Assembly: GCA_963806935.1 (NCBI GenBank)
Contig: CAWEAT010000015.1
Location: forward strand, 1 to 64,000
Length of the DNA stretch: 64,000 bases
Reading direction: 5' to 3'
From: Roseiarcus sp963806935
GTDB lineage: Bacteria > Pseudomonadota > Alphaproteobacteria > Rhizobiales > Beijerinckiaceae
Of the stretch, positions 41,977 through 51,407 are shown piece by piece. The notes below the pieces were generated by a model. The model was not told where the DNA came from and did no database searches. It saw only the letters and a list, made by a program, of their open reading frames with translations. The stretch's first letter is position 1, and every line of letters begins with the position of its first letter. A program made the translations under genes and the position numbers.

Positions 41977-43476
41977 CTAATCTTCGTAGGAGTCGGCCAT
42001 GAGACGATTGAGAAGCCGCACTCCCCACCCCGAGCCCCAGGACTGGTTGATGTCCGTTGGCGGCGAGGCCATCGCCGTGCCGGCGACGTCGAGATGCGCC
42101 CACGGCGTCTCCTTCACGAACCGCTGCAGGAATTGCGCGGCGGTGATCGAGCCGCCGCTGCGGCCGCCGGTGTTCTTCACGTCGGCGAATTTCGAATCGA
42201 TGAGCTTGTCGTAAGCCGCCCCGAGCGGCATGCGCCAAACCTTCTCGCCCGAAGCCTCGCCCGCCGCGGCGAGTCGCTGGGCCAGCTCGTCGTTATTGGC
42301 GAATAGCCCGGCCATTTCGTGCCCGAGCGCGACCATGATGGCGCCGGTCAACGTGGCGAGGTCGATGATCGCGCGCGGAGAATATGTCTCCTGCGCGTAC
42401 CAGAGCGCGTCCGCCAGCACGAGCCGCCCCTCAGCGTCGGTATTGACGATCTCGATCGTCTGCCCGGACATCGAGGTGATGATGTCGCCGGGCCGGATGG
42501 CGTCGCCGTCGGGCATGTTCTCGACCAGGCCGACGACGCCGACCACATTGACTTTCGCCTTCCGCGCGGCGAGGGCGTGCAGGAGCCCGACGACGCAAGC
42601 CGCCCCGCCCATGTCGCCCTTCATGTCCTCCATGCCGGCGGAGGGCTTGATGGAGATGCCGCCGGAGTCGAAACACACCCCCTTGCCAACGACCGCGATC
42701 GGTTTGGTCCGCTTCGATCGCGCCCCGTTCCACCGCATCGTGACAAGACGGCTCTCGCGCGCCGACCCTCGGCCTACCGCCAGGAGAGCGTTCATCCCGA
42801 GCTTGCCCATCGCCTTCTCGTCGAGCGCCTCCACCTCGACGCCCAGCTTCTCCAACGACCTGATCCGATCGGCGAACTCGACTGGATAGAGCACGTTCGG
42901 CGGCTCGTTGACCAGATTGCGCGCCATTTCGACGCCTTCGGCGATCGCGAGGCGGTCCTGGGCGGCGGCGCGGGCGGCGACCGCGTGGCTCGAGCTGATC
43001 ACAAAATCGGGCGCTTCGCCGCTGTCGTCTTCCGGGTCCTTCTTGCGGGTCTTGTATTTGTCAAACCGGTAGCCGCGCAGCCGAAGGCCAAGAGCGAAAT
43101 CGGCCGCGGCCGGACCGTCCCAAGTTCCGGCCGGGGCCTCAAACGCAACCTCGACCCGCTTCGCGCCGGTCAGCTTGCTGAAAGTAAAGCCGCCGAGCGT
43201 GACAAAGTCGACCGGCGCGTTGTCTTTGCCCGGGGCGACGCCGACAACGAGGAGGCGCGAAGCGTCGAGACCGGCCGGCGCAAGGATGTCGAGGGCGCTG
43301 CGCTGGGCGCCGCGAAAGTTGGACGCTTTCGCCGCGGCGCGGATCAACGGCTCGAGATCGCTGAACTGAGCCGTCACCATCGGGGCGGGCTTCATGTCGG
43401 CCCCGACGAACACGACGAGCGCGCTGCCTTTGGGCGCAGACAGAGACCCGAAGGCGACCTTGACGACACCGCTCAT
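41977..43476 (-). CDS. pepA: Leucyl aminopeptidase (M17)
   Basis: A 499-residue di-metal aminopeptidase. The M17 signature NTDAEGRLVLADAL is present, as are the metal/catalytic Lys segment GKGVCFDSGGISIKP and DMKGDMGGAACV. The C-terminal catalytic half is well conserved (WGSGWGVRLLNRLM at the end). ATG 43476 gives the family-typical MSGVVKVAFGS start. In E. coli PepA also binds DNA; nothing here bears on that. It is upstream of the secreted-protein gene and holC. Confidence 0.94.
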   Translation of the reverse strand: MSGVVKVAFGSLSAPKGSALVVFVGADMKPAPMVTAQFSDLEPLIRAAAKASNFRGAQRSALDILAPAGLDASRLLVVGVAPGKDNAPVDFVTLGGFTFSKLTGAKRVEVAFEAPAGTWDGPAAADFALGLRLRGYRFDKYKTRKKDPEDDSGEAPDFVISSSHAVAARAAAQDRLAIAEGVEMARNLVNEPPNVLYPVEFADRIRSLEKLGVEVEALDEKAMGKLGMNALLAVGRGSARESRLVTMRWNGARSKRTKPIAVVGKGVCFDSGGISIKPSAGMEDMKGDMGGAACVVGLLHALAARKAKVNVVGVVGLVENMPDGDAIRPGDIITSMSGQTIEIVNTDAEGRLVLADALWYAQETYSPRAIIDLATLTGAIMVALGHEMAGLFANNDELAQRLAAAGEASGEKVWRMPLGAAYDKLIDSKFADVKNTGGRSGGSITAAQFLQRFVKETPWAHLDVAGTAMASPPTDINQSWGSGWGVRLLNRLMADSYED

Positions 43477-43686
43477 GACAAACGCGCTTCCCTGGTCCGG
43501 ATTTCGTGGCTTGGGCTCGCCGGCGTGGCGAGCCCGGCGGCGCCGACATATCAGGGGGTTTGCGGGCCCCGTCAATAAGCCGCCGCGATTGGTTGGCACA
43601 TTTCAGCCCGTTGGGGTCTCACGCCCCCGAGAGGAGCAATCGCCTTGCCAGGACGGAACGCACCAGTTAGGCGCTGCCGTCGGGTG

Positions 43687-43726
43687 CGACCGCGCTGAGG
43701 CGCGGTCGTCCGGCATGGGACCATGC
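43687..43726 (+). promoter_or_regulatory. Two inverted repeats in the lptF leader
   Basis: CGACCGCGC-tgag-GCGCGGTCG (43687-43708) is a perfect 9-bp stem; GCATG-ggac-CATGC (43713-43726) follows. They end eight bases before ATG 43734, where no clear Shine-Dalgarno is seen. They may form a leader structure controlling the lpt operon. Confidence 0.4.
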
Positions 43727-43733
43727 GACCGCA

Positions 43734-44849
43734 ATGATTCAGATTGAACGCTATCTGTTCAGGACCGCGATCACGGCGTTCCTCTCCGGGCTCGTTGTCC
43801 TGACCGGCGTCGTCTGGGTAACCCAGGCCCTGCGGCAGATCGACCTTATCACCAGCAAGGGCCAGACCATTCTGATCTTCCTGATGATGACAGGGCTGAC
43901 GCTCCCGGCCCTTGTGGCCATCATCGGCCCGGTCGCCCTGTTCGCTGGAATCCTCTACACCCTCAACAAGCTCAACGGCGACAGCGAACTCGTCGTCATG
44001 GCCGCGTCCGGCGTATCGCCGCTGCGGCTGTTGCGCCCGATGGCGCTGTTGTCAGGGCTAGTGTTTGCGATCGTGGCTGCGCTCTATATCCAGGTCCTGC
44101 CCTGGAGTTTTGGCGCGATCGAGACCCTGACGACCTTCGTTCACGCGGATTTCATCGCCAATTTCGCCCGTCCGGGTGCTTTTTCCCAACTTGAGAACGG
44201 GTTTGTGTTTCACTTTCGCGACCGCACGCCCGACGGGGCGCTTCACGGCGTGTTCATGCAGGACATGCGCGATCCGGCCAAGGTCACTACCTATATCGCG
44301 GAGGCTGGGAAAACGGTCGATCGGGACGGGACGAGCTATCTCCAGCTGTCGAAGGGCGTCCTCTTGCGGCCACAATCGGCTGGCAACTCATCGGTTGTGA
44401 CCTTCGACGACTACACGATCAATCTCTCGCAGTTCATCCATGCCGTGGGCTCAATCAAGCGGCCGCGCGAACGTTCGACGACGCAACTCATGGCGCCCGA
44501 CGCAAAAGACCGCGCGGATCCGGCGCTCCTAGGCCACATTCGCAGCGAACTGCTCGATCGTCTCGCCAGCCCGCTCTATGCTTTGGTCGCCGGACTCATC
44601 GCCTTCGCGGCGCTTGGGGAAGCGCGCACGACCCGACAAGGGCGCGGCGTCGCGATCGCCGGCGCGATCCTCGCGTTTTTCGGCCTGCGAATGTTCGGGA
44701 TCGCCGCCACGACCCTCTCCGTCGCCAATCCGTCAGCCGCGATATTCGTCTGGCTAGTCCCGGTTGCCGCCTGTCTGGGGGCGCTGGCGCTGATCTTGCG
44801 GCGCCTGGTGGCTGCGCGGGCGCCGCGAGCCATAAGAAGCCCGGCGTGA
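43734..44849 (+). CDS. lptF: LPS export permease LptF
   Basis: A 371-residue inner-membrane subunit of the LptB2FG complex, which extracts LPS for transport to the outer membrane. The N-terminal IERYLFRTAITAFLSGLVVL, the membrane helices near 50-120 with LNGDSELVVMAASGVSPLRL, the periplasmic beta-jellyroll, and the two C-terminal helices (PLYALVAGLIAFAALGEART) are all present. It overlaps lptG as GTGA. Confidence 0.93.
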   Translation: MIQIERYLFRTAITAFLSGLVVLTGVVWVTQALRQIDLITSKGQTILIFLMMTGLTLPALVAIIGPVALFAGILYTLNKLNGDSELVVMAASGVSPLRLLRPMALLSGLVFAIVAALYIQVLPWSFGAIETLTTFVHADFIANFARPGAFSQLENGFVFHFRDRTPDGALHGVFMQDMRDPAKVTTYIAEAGKTVDRDGTSYLQLSKGVLLRPQSAGNSSVVTFDDYTINLSQFIHAVGSIKRPRERSTTQLMAPDAKDRADPALLGHIRSELLDRLASPLYALVAGLIAFAALGEARTTRQGRGVAIAGAILAFFGLRMFGIAATTLSVANPSAAIFVWLVPVAACLGALALILRRLVAARAPRAIRSPA

Positions 44850-45925
44850 TCGGCCCAACGCTCTCAATCTATCTCGCCGAACGCTTCGCGCGTGCGGTCA
44901 TTGCCGCGTTCTTGCTGGTCTTCGTGCTTATCTACGCAGTCGATCTCGTCGAATTGATGCGCCGTTCCGGCGATTCGCAGCGGGCGACGGGCGTTCTCAT
45001 GGCCCTGCTGTCGTTCTTGCGGACGCCTTCATTCGCCGAGCAGGCCCTGCCGTTCGCGGTCCTGTTCGGCTCGATGATCGCATTCCTCAACCTGTCGCGG
45101 AAAATGGAACTGGTGGTGGCGCGGGCGGCCGGCGTGTCCGTCTGGCAGATTTTAACCCCCCCAATCATCGTGATCGTGCTCATAGGGATCTTATCGATCG
45201 TCGCTTACAATCCAGCGTCAGCATGGATGAAAGAACGGGCGGACCAAATCGAATCGAGCGTCTTCGGCGGCCCAGCCCTCGGCTCGATCGGAATGTGGAT
45301 TCGGCAGAAAAGTGTCGACGGTCAATCTGTCATCCGCGCTGACGCGAGGAGCGGGGACGGCACGGAGTTTAAAGGGCTCCAGGTTTTCAGCTTTGACGAC
45401 AAGGACAATTTCGTGGAGCGCCTGGAGGCGGCCTCGGGCGAGTTGCACGACGGCTACTGGGTTTTGCACAACGCCGTGGTGGCGGCTCCGGGCTTCGAAT
45501 CGATGCCGGTCTCCACTTACCTTCTCGCCACCAATCTCGATCGAACGGAAGTCGCTCAGGCGTTCGTAGCGCCCGAGACTGTCTCATTTTGGCGCCTGCC
45601 CGGGCTTGCCAGCCAGACCGCGCGCGCCGGGCTCGATCCGACGGCTTACCAGCTGAAATATCAGGAACTTCTGGCTCGTCCCCTCACTTTGGCGTCGATG
45701 GTTCTGGTCGCCGCATGCTTTTCGTTAAGATTTTTCCGAATGGGTGGCATCGAATATATGGTTTCTGGTGGCATCATAGCGGGGTTCGTGCTTTATGTGG
45801 CGACCAAGGTGGTCAGCGATTTGGGCGGGGCGGGCTTCCTCAGCCCGTCCATTGCCGGCTGGGCGCCTGGCATTGTCGGTTGCTTGTTTGGCGTGTATGT
45901 GCTGCTGCAACGAGAGGATGGTTGA
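44846..45925 (+). CDS. lptG: LPS export permease LptG
   Basis: A 359-residue partner of LptF. It starts at GTG 44846, overlapping the lptF stop. Key segments: YLAERFARAVIAAFLLVFVL, FLNLSRKMELVVARAAGVSV and the C-terminal GGIEYMVSGGIIAGFVLYV. Two membrane bundles flank a periplasmic domain. It overlaps lptD by one base (TGATG). Confidence 0.93.
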   Translation: MIGPTLSIYLAERFARAVIAAFLLVFVLIYAVDLVELMRRSGDSQRATGVLMALLSFLRTPSFAEQALPFAVLFGSMIAFLNLSRKMELVVARAAGVSVWQILTPPIIVIVLIGILSIVAYNPASAWMKERADQIESSVFGGPALGSIGMWIRQKSVDGQSVIRADARSGDGTEFKGLQVFSFDDKDNFVERLEAASGELHDGYWVLHNAVVAAPGFESMPVSTYLLATNLDRTEVAQAFVAPETVSFWRLPGLASQTARAGLDPTAYQLKYQELLARPLTLASMVLVAACFSLRFFRMGGIEYMVSGGIIAGFVLYVATKVVSDLGGAGFLSPSIAGWAPGIVGCLFGVYVLLQREDG

Positions 45926-48540
45926 TGGGTTTCGCCGTCAGCTTTCCCTTTGACTCAAGTGCACGCCCGGCGAGTCGCGGGCGGGCGGCGCGCGCGGGTT
46001 TGCTGGCGCTGGCAGTCGCGTGGCTGGCGGTTTGGGGCCATTTAATCGCTGTCCCGGCGGCAGCGGAGACCCAGCCTGCAACTGCCAATTCGACCCAAAG
46101 CAATCCACCGGACAAGCTCGTCATCGACGCCGACGAGCTTATTTACGACAAGGACAAGAATACCGTAACCGCCCAGGGCTCGGTTCAGCTCTTCTATCAA
46201 GGCCGCGTGCTCCAGGCCGATAAGGTCATTTACGAGCGGGCCCAGAAGCGCGTCTTTGCCGAAGGTCACGCAAAAATGACCGATGAGCACGGCAATGTCT
46301 TTTATGGACGCCGGTTCGAGCTCAGCGACGATTTTCGCGACGGGTTCATCGACAGCGTCCAGGTTCTAACAAACGACAAGACCCGCTTCACGTCGCCGCG
46401 CATCGAGCGTTCGACCGGCGACATCACCGTGCTGCAGAATGGCGCATATACCGCTTGCGAGCCGTGCAAGGACCATCCGGAACGGCCGCCGGTCTGGCAG
46501 GTGCGGGCGACCAAGATCATCGAAAACCAACAGACGCATACAATCTATTATGAGAACGCTCAGCTTCTGTTCTGGGGCTTTCCAGTCTTCTGGTTCCCCT
46601 ATTTTTCATCGCCCGACGCGACCGTCAACAAGCAAACCGGGCTCTTGGCGCCGTCGATCGTTTCGGGCAGCAGCCTCGGCGCCGGCTTCAGCATGCCGTA
46701 CTTCATCAACCTGGCGCCGAACTACGACCTAACGCTCACACCGACTTATCTGTCGAGGCAGGGCCTGCTGGGCGAGGTCAATTGGCGTCAGCGGACCGAG
46801 AACGGGATTTACAACATCCGCGCGACCGGAATCGACCAGCAGCAGCCGGATGCTTTCTCCACCTTTCCTTACGGCGCGGGCGGCTACCGCGAGCGCGGAT
46901 CGATCGAATCGGCCGGCAACTTCCTACTCAACAACATGTGGCAGTTCGGCTGGAACGGCACATGGATGAGCGACAAATTCTTCCTCAACGATTACCGGCT
47001 CCAGGGCATCAACTTCGACAATTTCTACTTCCAGGACGTGATCTCATCGGTCTATCTGCGCGGACAGGCGGCGCAGAGTTTCTTCGACCTCAGCGTCTAC
47101 CATTTCGAGGGTACGACTGCGAGCGACGACAATCGCACGTTGCCGGTCGCGGTGCCGGTGCTCGACTTCAATCGCGTCGTCAACCTCCCGGCCGACCGCA
47201 CCTACGGGATCGGCGGCGAGTTGACCATCGACAGCAACGTCGCCAACATCAACCAAACCAATGCGGCCTTCCAATCAACCGGCCTGCAGACCTTCGACAA
47301 CGCCTATCACCTCTACAACGTCTGCGAGACGCAGGTCGGCTCCACCTCCGTGAACACGTATTTTCCCGGCAAATGCTTGTTGCGCGGCATTGCCGGCGAT
47401 TACACCCGGGCGACGGGACAGCTCTCCTGGCAGCGCTCCTACATCGATCCCATCGGTGAGGTGTGGAAGCCGTTCCTGTTCGGTCGCCTTGACGGCGAGG
47501 CGACCGAGCTCAATGAAACCGGATCGATCACCTACGCGAGCTCCGTCGGCGTGAGCACCGTCGCCAATTCGAGCCAGGCGGCTTTCTTCTCTGGTTCGAG
47601 CCAGGGCGCTTTCGCGCGCGGAATGGCTGGCGCCGGCCTCGAATACCGCTATCCGTTCGTCTCGAGTTCGTCGTGGGGTACGCAGACCATCACGCCCATC
47701 GCCCAGTTCATCGCCCGGCCGAGCGAGATCATCCCCAGGATCCAGCCTGACGAGGATTCCCAGAGCCTCGTTTTCGACGAAACGAACCTTTTCGCCTGGA
47801 ACAAGTTCTCCGGCTACGATCGAGTCGAAGGCGGCACACGGCTCAACTATGGAATGCAGTACACCGCCGATTTCGCCAACGGAGGGCGCGCGAATTTCGT
47901 CGGGGGCGAATCGATCCAGGTCGCCGGGCAGAATTCCTACACCCTGTACGATCCCGCCAACACTGGTCTGGAATCCGGTCTGGACAAGAAATTCTCCAAC
48001 TTTGTCTTCGGCGAGACGCTGCAGCCGACCTCGAACCCGATCACATTGATGAGCAAGCAGCAGTTCGACAGCTCGACGCTGCAGCTGGCGCGCTTCGACG
48101 GAATCGCCAGGGCGGAATATGGCGGCGTCAGCGGCAGCCTCGATTACGCGCTCTACGCCGCCCAGCCCGCGCTCGGACTGGAGTATCCCCGCGAGGGCCT
48201 CACCGGAAATCTCAAATACAGCTTCCTGGATCGCTGGTCGGTTGACGGCTCGCTCGTGCTCGACATGTCGCGCCATTATTACGATACGCTGGGCCAGACG
48301 ACGCCGGTCCTCTATCCCGTCGGCTATTCGCTCGGGTTCGGCTACAAGGACGATTGCACGACTTTCACGATCAGGTATTCGTCCAACGCCAGCCAGCCCG
48401 CCGTTTACAGCGAATTTCCGGGCGGTCCCGTCATTTATAACCCAGCGACCCGCAACCAGACTTTGATGTTCGAGCTCGTGCTGCGCACGCTCGGCGACGT
48501 GAAGGCGAATGTCGGCATGGGCGCGACGCCCAGTCTGTGA
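45925..48540 (+). CDS. lptD: LPS-assembly protein LptD
   Basis: An 871-residue outer-membrane beta-barrel that inserts LPS into the outer leaflet. Residues 1-48 are a signal peptide (WLAVWGHLIAVPAAAETQP). The OstA-type jellyroll DELIYDKDKNTVTAQGSVQL starts near 75, the barrel entry ENAQLLFWGFPVFWFPYFSS near 215, and the barrel ends LGDVKANVGMGATPSL. Cysteines at TACEPC and later NVCETQ and GKCLLR could form the structural disulfides. It is directly followed by pdxA after 16 bases, with no surA. Confidence 0.92.
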   Translation: MGFAVSFPFDSSARPASRGRAARAGLLALAVAWLAVWGHLIAVPAAAETQPATANSTQSNPPDKLVIDADELIYDKDKNTVTAQGSVQLFYQGRVLQADKVIYERAQKRVFAEGHAKMTDEHGNVFYGRRFELSDDFRDGFIDSVQVLTNDKTRFTSPRIERSTGDITVLQNGAYTACEPCKDHPERPPVWQVRATKIIENQQTHTIYYENAQLLFWGFPVFWFPYFSSPDATVNKQTGLLAPSIVSGSSLGAGFSMPYFINLAPNYDLTLTPTYLSRQGLLGEVNWRQRTENGIYNIRATGIDQQQPDAFSTFPYGAGGYRERGSIESAGNFLLNNMWQFGWNGTWMSDKFFLNDYRLQGINFDNFYFQDVISSVYLRGQAAQSFFDLSVYHFEGTTASDDNRTLPVAVPVLDFNRVVNLPADRTYGIGGELTIDSNVANINQTNAAFQSTGLQTFDNAYHLYNVCETQVGSTSVNTYFPGKCLLRGIAGDYTRATGQLSWQRSYIDPIGEVWKPFLFGRLDGEATELNETGSITYASSVGVSTVANSSQAAFFSGSSQGAFARGMAGAGLEYRYPFVSSSSWGTQTITPIAQFIARPSEIIPRIQPDEDSQSLVFDETNLFAWNKFSGYDRVEGGTRLNYGMQYTADFANGGRANFVGGESIQVAGQNSYTLYDPANTGLESGLDKKFSNFVFGETLQPTSNPITLMSKQQFDSSTLQLARFDGIARAEYGGVSGSLDYALYAAQPALGLEYPREGLTGNLKYSFLDRWSVDGSLVLDMSRHYYDTLGQTTPVLYPVGYSLGFGYKDDCTTFTIRYSSNASQPAVYSEFPGGPVIYNPATRNQTLMFELVLRTLGDVKANVGMGATPSL

Positions 48541-48556
48541 AGCCGCTTCTCAAGCC

Positions 48557-49552
48557 ATGACCGGCGACAAGCCGCCGCTGGCGATGACGATGGGCGACCC
48601 GGCCGGGATCGGCCCGGAGCTGGCGCTCGCTGCATGGCGCGAGCGGACGAGCGGCGCGCCGTTCTTCATCTTCGCCGCGCCAGGCCTCCTCGCCGCTGCA
48701 GCGAAGCGCGCCGGATTCGCGGCGCCGGTCATCGAGACCGATCCCGCCGGGGCCGCCGCGGTGTTCTCGAACGGCCTGCCGGTCGTCCCGCTGAAGAGCC
48801 CGGTCGAGGACGCGCCCGGCCGCCCCGCCGCGGCCAACGCCGAAGCGACGATCGAATCGATCGCCCGCGCGGTCGAAGCGGTCCATGACGGCGCGGCGCG
48901 CGCGGTTGTCACCAACCCGATCGCCAAGAGCGTCCTCTACGGCGCCGGGTTCCGATTCCCGGGGCACACTGAATATCTGGGCGAACTGGCCAAGGCTTGG
49001 GGCGGCCCGGCGTTTCCAGTGATGATGATCTGCTCGGAAGCGCTCAAGGTCGTGCCGGTGACCATTCATATCCCGCTCGCCGAAGCGGCACAGGCGTTGA
49101 CCGCCGATCTCATCGTCAAGACCGCACGGGTGGTCGATCGCGACCTGCGCCTCCGCTTCGGCCTGAAACGGCCCCGCCTGGCCGTCGCCGGCCTCAACCC
49201 GCACGCCGGCGAGGGCGGGGCGATCGGGCGCGAGGAGATCACGATCATAGCCCCGGCGATCGAGATGCTGAGGGCCGAGGGGATCGACGCCGTCGGCCCG
49301 TTGCCGGCCGATACGATGTTCCATCCCAAGGCGCGGGCGCGCTACGACGTCGCGCTGACCATGTATCACGACCAGGGCCTCATCCCGGTGAAGACGCTCG
49401 CCTTCGACGAAGGCGTCAACATTACGCTCGGCCTGCCGTTCGTGCGCACCTCGCCCGATCACGGCACGGCGTTCGACATCGCCGGGAAGGGCGTGGCCAA
49501 TCCGGCGAGTCTCATCGCAGCGATCAGGCTCGCCGACCGGTTGACGCGATGA
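48557..49552 (+). CDS. pdxA: 4-hydroxythreonine-4-phosphate dehydrogenase
   Basis: A 331-residue enzyme of the vitamin B6 (DXP-dependent) pathway. Signature segments are MTMGDPAGIGPEL at the start, TNPIAKSVLYGAG, FPGHTEYL and TMYHDQGLIPVKTLAFDEGV, the last carrying metal-binding residues. ATG 48557 was chosen over the open frame upstream, as it puts MGDPAGIG at the usual distance. It overlaps rsmA as ATGA. Confidence 0.94.
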   Translation: MTGDKPPLAMTMGDPAGIGPELALAAWRERTSGAPFFIFAAPGLLAAAAKRAGFAAPVIETDPAGAAAVFSNGLPVVPLKSPVEDAPGRPAAANAEATIESIARAVEAVHDGAARAVVTNPIAKSVLYGAGFRFPGHTEYLGELAKAWGGPAFPVMMICSEALKVVPVTIHIPLAEAAQALTADLIVKTARVVDRDLRLRFGLKRPRLAVAGLNPHAGEGGAIGREEITIIAPAIEMLRAEGIDAVGPLPADTMFHPKARARYDVALTMYHDQGLIPVKTLAFDEGVNITLGLPFVRTSPDHGTAFDIAGKGVANPASLIAAIRLADRLTR

Positions 49553-50418
49553 GCCTCGCCGCGGACGGACTGCCGTCGCTGCGCGAGGTCGTGGCCGCGC
49601 ACGGGCTTGAGGCCCGCAAGGCGCTCGGCCAGAATTTCCTGTTCGATCTCAACCTGACCCGAAAGATCGCCCGCGCCGCCGGGCCGCTCGAAGGCGTCGC
49701 CGTGGTCGAGGTTGGGCCCGGTCCCGGCGGGCTGACGCGCGCGCTCATCTCGGAGGGGGCGAGGAAGGTGATCGCGATCGAGCGGGACTCGCGCGCGCTC
49801 GGCGCGCTGGCCGAAATCAGCGCCCATTGGCCGGGGCGGCTCGAGGTCATCGAGGGCGACGCGCTCAGCGTCGCGCCGGCGACGCTCATCGACAAGGCCG
49901 GCGGCGCGCCGCTCAGGATCGCGGCCAACCTGCCCTATAACATCGCGACGCCGCTGCTCGTCGGCTGGCTCGAGGCCGAGCCGTGGCCGCCGTTCTATGA
50001 CCGGCTGACGCTCATGTTCCAGCGCGAGGTCGCCCGCCGGATCGTCGCGACCCCGGCCGAGCGCGCCGATTACGGGCGCCTCGCGGTGCTGGCGGGGTGG
50101 CGGACGGAGGCGCGGATCCTGTTCGACGTCGCGCCGGCCGCCTTCACCCCGGCGCCGAAAGTGACCTCGAGCGTGGTCGAATTGATCCCGCGGCCCAGGC
50201 CCGAGCCATGCGATCTGGCGACGCTCGCAGGCCTGACCCAGGCGGCGTTCGGCCAGCGGCGCAAGATGCTGCGCCAGTCGCTGAAAGGCTTCGCCGCCGA
50301 CCGCGGCCTCGACCTTCCGGCGCTCCTCGCCGCGGCGGGGCTTGAGCCGACGATGCGGGCGGAGGAGGTCGACGTCGCCGGGTTCGCGGCGCTCGCTCGA
50401 GCGGTCAGATCATACTGA
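49549..50418 (+). CDS. rsmA: 16S rRNA dimethyladenosine transferase RsmA (KsgA)
   Basis: A 289-residue enzyme that dimethylates A1518 and A1519 of 16S rRNA. Motifs: ALGQNFLFDLNLTRKIA, VVEVGPGPGGLTRALI, VIAIERDSRAL, IAANLPYNIATPL (motif IV NLPY) and the C-terminal helical domain FGQRRKMLRQSLKGF. It closes the lptF-lptG-lptD-pdxA-rsmA run. Sixteen bases after its stop a 22-bp tandem repeat begins. Confidence 0.95.
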   Translation: MSLAADGLPSLREVVAAHGLEARKALGQNFLFDLNLTRKIARAAGPLEGVAVVEVGPGPGGLTRALISEGARKVIAIERDSRALGALAEISAHWPGRLEVIEGDALSVAPATLIDKAGGAPLRIAANLPYNIATPLLVGWLEAEPWPPFYDRLTLMFQREVARRIVATPAERADYGRLAVLAGWRTEARILFDVAPAAFTPAPKVTSSVVELIPRPRPEPCDLATLAGLTQAAFGQRRKMLRQSLKGFAADRGLDLPALLAAAGLEPTMRAEEVDVAGFAALARAVRSY

Positions 50419-50433
50419 CCGTTCCGGTTGATA

Positions 50434-50540
50434 GCCGGAAGAAAATCAAAGCCGTTGGAAGGAAAACAAAGGCCCGGCCGGAAGGAAAACCTAGACCGCC
50501 CGGAAGGAAAACAAAGACCGGGCGGAACGAAAGCAAAATG
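50434..50540. repeat. Tandem 22-bp degenerate repeat, cluster 2 (3' of rsmA)
   Basis: Five units with core GGAAGGAAAACAAAG on the plus strand, GGAA cores at 50437, 50457, 50480, 50502 and 50524, spaced 20-23 bases, separated by GC-rich linkers (gcccggcc, accgccc, accgggc). The period is not a multiple of three, and no frame through it belongs to a recognisable protein. The remainder of the 300-base gap to the next gene shows nothing recognisable. Confidence 0.8.
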
Positions 50541-50718
50541 GCCTTTCGATAAAAACTAGATTGATTTCAATCAGTTAACAGCAGCAACCAACGGCGCCTC
50601 GCCTGATCTTCTCGCCGTCCCGGCCGTCCTGCAGGCTCGATGCGACCTTGGGACATCCATACCACACGATTCTGATTTTCGCAAGCTCCGAACCCCGGCC
50701 CCGGGGCCGGACGGCTTT

Positions 50719-51117
50719 TCACAGCGTCATCTGGGTTTGCACCGTCAACGCGACGAGCTTGCCTTCCTCGGTGGCGACCAGCGTCTGCCAGATCGAGGTT
50801 CTCTTGCCGCGATGAACGAGCGAGGTGCGGCCGATCACGGTCGCGCCGGCCGGGGCGGCGGCGACGAAATTGGTCTTGCTCTCGACCGTCGTCGTCCCCT
50901 TCGCCTCCGGCGGCAGGGCGACGAAGGCGGCGGCGGCGCCGAGCGTGTCGGCGAAACTCATGATCGCTCCGCCATGGCAGATGTCGCCGAGCGTGCACAG
51001 TTCCGGCCGGATCGTCATCCGGGCGGAAAGGGCGTCCTCTTCGACGGTGATGAACTCGATCCCCAGCAGCTTTGCGAACGGCAGCGGGTTTGCGTTGATG
51101 CGGTCGATTGGCGACAC
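50719..51117 (-). CDS. PaaI-type hotdog thioesterase
   Basis: A 132-residue single hotdog-fold protein. The catalytic region GDICHGGAIMSFADTLGAAA carries the HGG-x-D pattern of PaaI-like acyl-CoA thioesterases; TVESKTNFVAAAPAGATV follows. GTG 51117 has AAGGGGGG upstream; the frame is open for 59 further codons, whose text is Arg-rich and unlikely. The acyl-CoA substrate is unknown. It is a lone gene. Confidence 0.85.
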   Translation of the reverse strand: MSPIDRINANPLPFAKLLGIEFITVEEDALSARMTIRPELCTLGDICHGGAIMSFADTLGAAAAFVALPPEAKGTTTVESKTNFVAAAPAGATVIGRTSLVHRGKRTSIWQTLVATEEGKLVALTVQTQMTL

Positions 51118-51407
51118 GAGCCCCCCTTGGCCGCGCCGGCGCGCTGGCGATTGGTTCCGCTTCCGCATAGCATCGCCGCCCTGCCGGCGCCACGAAGAGG
51201 CTCGGCGATGGGGAACTTTGCGCGATGCGGAAGACCTCAATGGCGGCTCGGGCATGCGCAACGAACGGCGCGCCTGCGCGTTGTGGTTTACCAAGACCTA
51301 AGGAGCGGTCGCCCGCTTCGAAGGAAAGGTTCGACCGGAGGGCGCGAACGGGCTAACCTCCGCCATCGGCGGAGCGCCGCGATCGGCCAAGCAAGGGAGC
51401 GGAAGCC

